64,000 nt of DNA from Cellulomonas sp. Y8 (lineage in GTDB: Bacteria > Actinomycetota > Actinomycetes > Actinomycetales > Cellulomonadaceae). Made by a program: the position numbers and the translations under genes. The stretch is from NCBI RefSeq assembly GCF_008033115.1, contig NZ_CP041203.1:3906001-3970000 (forward strand), written 5' to 3'. Shown in pieces: positions 59,528-64,000 of this stretch. Below the pieces are notes generated by a model. The model worked only from the letters and a program-made list of their open reading frames with translations. It had not been told where the DNA came from and made no database searches. The number at the start of each line of letters is the position of its first letter. The stretch's first letter is position 1.

Positions 59528-60486
59528 TGGCCCGGTACGTCGCGCGGCGCGCCGCCCAGGGGCTGTTCGTGCTCTGGGCCGCGTTCACCATCGCGTTCTT
59601 CGTGCTCTACCTGCTCCCGAGCGACCCGGCGGCGCTGGCCGCCGGGTCGGGCGGGGAGGTGGCGTCGGTCGACCCGGCCCTGCTGGACGACCTGCGCGCC
59701 CGGTACGGGCTCGACCGGCCGGTGCTGGTCCAGTACGCCGACGCGCTGTGGGGTGCGGTCCGGCTCGACTTCGGGCCGTCGTACCAGTCGGGCGCGCCGG
59801 CCGGGTCCCTGGTGGCCCAGGCGCTGCCGCAGACCCTGCTGCTGACCGGGGTCGCCCTGACGCTCGCGGTGCTCGGCGGCACGGCGCTCGCGGTGGCGAG
59901 CGTGCTGCCCCGCAGCCGGTGGCTGCGCCAGGCGCTGTCGGCGCTGCCGCCGGTGGGGGTCGCGCTGCCGACGTTCGTCATCGGGCTCGTGCTGCTGCAG
60001 TGGCTGTCGTTCCGCGCCGGCCTGCTGCCCGCGATCGGCAACGCCGGCTGGCAGAGCCTGGTCCTGCCCGCCGTGACCCTCGCGATCCCGCCCGGCGCCC
60101 AGCTCGCGCAGGTGCTGTCCCGCAGCCTGCGGGGCACGCTCGGCGAGCCGTACGTCGAGACCGCCCGGGCCAAGGGCGCCGGCCGCCTCCGCGTGCAGCT
60201 CGGGCACGCGCTCCGGAACGCCGCCATCCCGGCGTTCACGATGCTCGGCGTCCTGGTCGGCGGGCTGCTCGGCGGCGCCGTCGTCACCGAGACCGTGTTC
60301 TCCCGGGTCGGGCTCGGGCGGCTCACCGTGCAGTCGGTCAACACCCAGGACGTGCCGGTGGTGCTCGCGATCGTCGTGCTGTCGGCGCTGGTGTTCGTCG
60401 TCACGACCCTGGTCGTCGACCTGCTCTACCCGCTGCTGGACCCGCGCATCGAGCGGGCCCCGACCCGGAAGGCGGTGGCCGCGTGA
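59527..60486 (+). CDS. Dpp/Opp-type ABC transporter permease (DppB-like)
   Basis: A 319-residue permease with six helices. The opening MARYVARRAAQGLFVLWAAF is typical of DppB/OppB, and so is the external LRARYGLDRPVLVQYADAL segment after helix 1. The EAA loop is YVETARAKGAGRLRVQLGHAL near residue 210. Its start codon shares a base with the stop of the binding-protein gene. Forms the channel with the DppC-like protein. Confidence 0.95.
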   Translation: MARYVARRAAQGLFVLWAAFTIAFFVLYLLPSDPAALAAGSGGEVASVDPALLDDLRARYGLDRPVLVQYADALWGAVRLDFGPSYQSGAPAGSLVAQALPQTLLLTGVALTLAVLGGTALAVASVLPRSRWLRQALSALPPVGVALPTFVIGLVLLQWLSFRAGLLPAIGNAGWQSLVLPAVTLAIPPGAQLAQVLSRSLRGTLGEPYVETARAKGAGRLRVQLGHALRNAAIPAFTMLGVLVGGLLGGAVVTETVFSRVGLGRLTVQSVNTQDVPVVLAIVVLSALVFVVTTLVVDLLYPLLDPRIERAPTRKAVAA

Positions 60487-61417
60487 CCACCACGACCACC
60501 ACCCGCGAGCCGGAGGAGATCGAGGTCGCCGACCGCCAGGACGCCCGGTCGATCCTGCGGCACGGACGGGCGCGACGCGCCGGGTCCGCCGGGCCGTGGC
60601 CGGCGCGGGCGGGCCGGTACCTGCTGCGGCGGCCCGGGCTCGTGATCGCGGGCCTCGTGCTGCTGCTGGTCGCCGCGTGGGCCGCCGTGCCGACGGTGTT
60701 CGCGTCCGGCGACCCGATCACTGGGGTGCCCGCCGACCGGCTGCTCGGGCCGTCGGCGGAGCACCTGCTCGGCACCGACCACCTCGGCCGCGACGTGTGG
60801 ACCCGGGTCGTGCACGGCGCCTCGCTGTCGCTGCGGACCACGGCGCTCGCGGTGGTGGTCGGCCTGGTGGTCGGCTCGGCGCTCGGGCTGCTGGCCGGGT
60901 TCCTGCGCGGCTGGGTGGACGACGTCGTGGGGCGGGCTGTGGACGTGCTGCTCGCGGTGCCGAGCATCCTGCTGTCGCTCGCGATCATCACCGCGCTCGG
61001 CACCGGGCCCACCAAGATCGCCGTCGCGGTCGGCGTGGGCGCCGTGGCGACGTTCGCCCGGGTCATGCGCGCCGAGGTGCTGCGCACGTCGACCTCGGTC
61101 TACGTCGAGGCCGCCCGCGCGTCGGGCGCCCGCTGGTGGTCGGTGCTGGGCCGGCACGTGCTGCCCAACTCCGCCGGGCCGGTGCTCGCGCTGGTCGCGC
61201 TGGAGTTCGGCGGCGCGGTGCTGGCGGTGTCCGCGCTGAGCTTCCTCGGCTACGGCACGCCGCCGCCCACCCCCGAGTGGGGGTCGCTGATCTCCGGCGG
61301 CCGCGACTACCTCGCCACCGCCTGGTGGCTCACCACCCTGCCCGGGCTCGTGATCGTGGCGGTCGTGCTGTCCGCCAACCGGGTCGCGCGGGCGCTCGAG
61401 ACGACGGGAGAGGACCA

Positions 61418-61421
<4 letters not shown>
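60483..61421 (+). CDS. Dpp/Opp-type ABC transporter permease (DppC-like)
   Basis: A 312-residue permease. It has a cytosolic charged N-terminus (~40 residues with TTTTTT and acidic stretch), then HLLGTDHLGRDVWTRVVHGA near 95-115, the DppC/OppC hallmark, and the EAA loop YVEAARASGARWWSVLGRHV near 208. SFLGYGTPPPTPEWGSLI near 255 is also conserved. GTG start overlaps the DppB stop by 4 nt. Confidence 0.95.
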
Positions 61422-63144
<1,723 letters not shown>

Positions 63145-63148
<4 letters not shown>

Positions 63149-64000
63149 CCGCCCTGCCCGACGCCGCCCGCCTGGCAGGCGAGACCACCGAGCTCCTCCG
63201 GGCGCTGATCCGGAACGCCTGCGTGAACGAGGGCACCGTCGAGTCGGGCCAGGAGATCCGCAACGCCCGGACGATCGCCGACTACCTGGACGGCGCCGGC
63301 CTGGACCTCGAGGTCGTCGAGCCGCAGCCCGGTCGGGCGTCGCTCGTGACCCGGATCGAGGGCAGTGTCGCCGGGGCGCCGTCGCTGGGCCTCGTCGGGC
63401 ACACCGACGTCGTCCCCGTCGAGCCCGACGGCTGGACCCGCGACCCGTTCGGCGGCGAGCTGGTCGACGGCTGGGTCTGGGGGCGCGGCGCGATCGACAT
63501 GCTCGGGCTCACGGCCGCGTACGCCGTGGTCACCCGGGCGCTCGCGGCGTCGGGGGTGCGGCTGTCGGGCGACCTGCTGCTGGCGGCGGTCGCCGACGAG
63601 GAGCACGGCAGCGTCTGGGGGGTCGACTGGTTGACGACGCACCGGTGGGACCTCGTGCACGCCGACCACGTCCTCACCGAGTCGGGCGGCGTCCCCGTCG
63701 GTGCGCACCGCACGCTCGCCGTGGGGGAGAAGGGCGGCGCCGGCCGGCGGCTGCGGGTCGTCGGCACGCCGGGCCACGGCTCGGGCCCGTGGGGGAGCCG
63801 GAACGCGGTCGTCCTCGCCGCGGAGGCCGTGCGGCGCATCGCGGCGCTCCGCGGCCCGGTCGTGATCGGTGACCTGTGGCGGCGGTACGTCGACGCGCTC
63901 GACCTGCCCGCCGACGTCCGGGAGGCCGCCCTCGACCCGGACCGCCTCGACGAGGTGCTGCCGCTGCTCGGCGCGATCGCCCCGGTGGCGCACGCGACGA
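63145..64000 (+). CDS. M20 family metallopeptidase/deacylase (3' end outside window)
   Basis: The first 285 residues of an M20 (ArgE/DapE/ACY1-like) zinc hydrolase. GHTDVVPVE near residue 84-92 holds the first metal ligand and general acid neighbour, GRGAIDM near 113 the bridging Asp, and DEEHGS near 151 the catalytic Glu pair. Such enzymes remove N-acyl groups from amino acids or split dipeptides. As the next gene after a peptide importer in a sulfur operon, it is the natural candidate to release the free amino acid from an N-acyl (possibly N-acetyl S-alkyl cysteine) intermediate. The gene runs past the window edge. Confidence 0.92.

Overview
The window is about 64 kb of very GC-rich DNA. 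Genes are dense, GTG starts are common and many transcripts look leaderless. The gene order glnA2-glnE, the SAM-IV riboswitches, a poly-cysteine leader ORF, the 13E12/DUF222 HNH nuclease and the F420/PPOX protein all point to a high-GC actinobacterium. The carbohydrate genes (GH43, GH78, rhamnose catabolism) suggest a plant-polymer degrader such as Cellulomonas or a relative. The genus is an inference. I see no rRNA, tRNA, CRISPR array or intact insertion sequence.

Positions 1-4.3 kb hold the 3' end of a GlnA2-type glutamine synthetase and glnE. From 4.1 to 8.1 kb there is a small acidic protein, an AI-2E family membrane protein, and a GH43 glycosidase with an oligosaccharide symporter behind a LacI-type operator. 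From 8.2 to 17 kb there are a multi-sensor SpoIIE phosphatase, a glycosyltransferase, a CorC/HlyC-like membrane protein pair with a structured leader, and a GGDEF-EAL protein. From 17 to 25 kb there are mostly single metabolic or hypothetical genes.

Positions 25-40.3 kb are an L-rhamnose locus: lldD, a bifunctional rhamnulose-1-phosphate aldolase/lactaldehyde dehydrogenase, rhamnulokinase, rhamnose isomerase, a LacI-type regulator, an ABC importer without its own ATPase, and an intracellular GH78 rhamnosidase. Five copies of a TGAAnCGATTCA-like palindrome sit at its promoters and define a self-consistent regulon. An HNH/13E12 gene with tandem repeats sits in the middle of the locus.

Positions 40.3-44 kb carry a MalY-like lyase and a partner-switching set (SpoIIE phosphatase, RsbW-like kinase, STAS protein).

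Positions 44-64 kb are the most striking part: a large divergent organosulfur locus. Two SAM-IV riboswitches lie back to back. The minus-strand arm encodes two flavin reductases and two luciferase-like (LLM) monooxygenases. The plus-strand arm begins with a 31-residue leader peptide ending in Cys-Cys-Cys. It continues with an LLM protein, a GNAT acetyltransferase, a polar amino-acid ABC importer, an LLM monooxygenase, a rhodanese, two more LLM monooxygenases, a Dpp/Opp-type ABC importer and an M20 deacylase cut by the window edge. The gene content resembles the Bacillus ytmI/yxe S-alkyl-cysteine salvage operons but is controlled by SAM and probably cysteine. The lipoprotein gene of the amino-acid importer appears frameshifted in its signal peptide.
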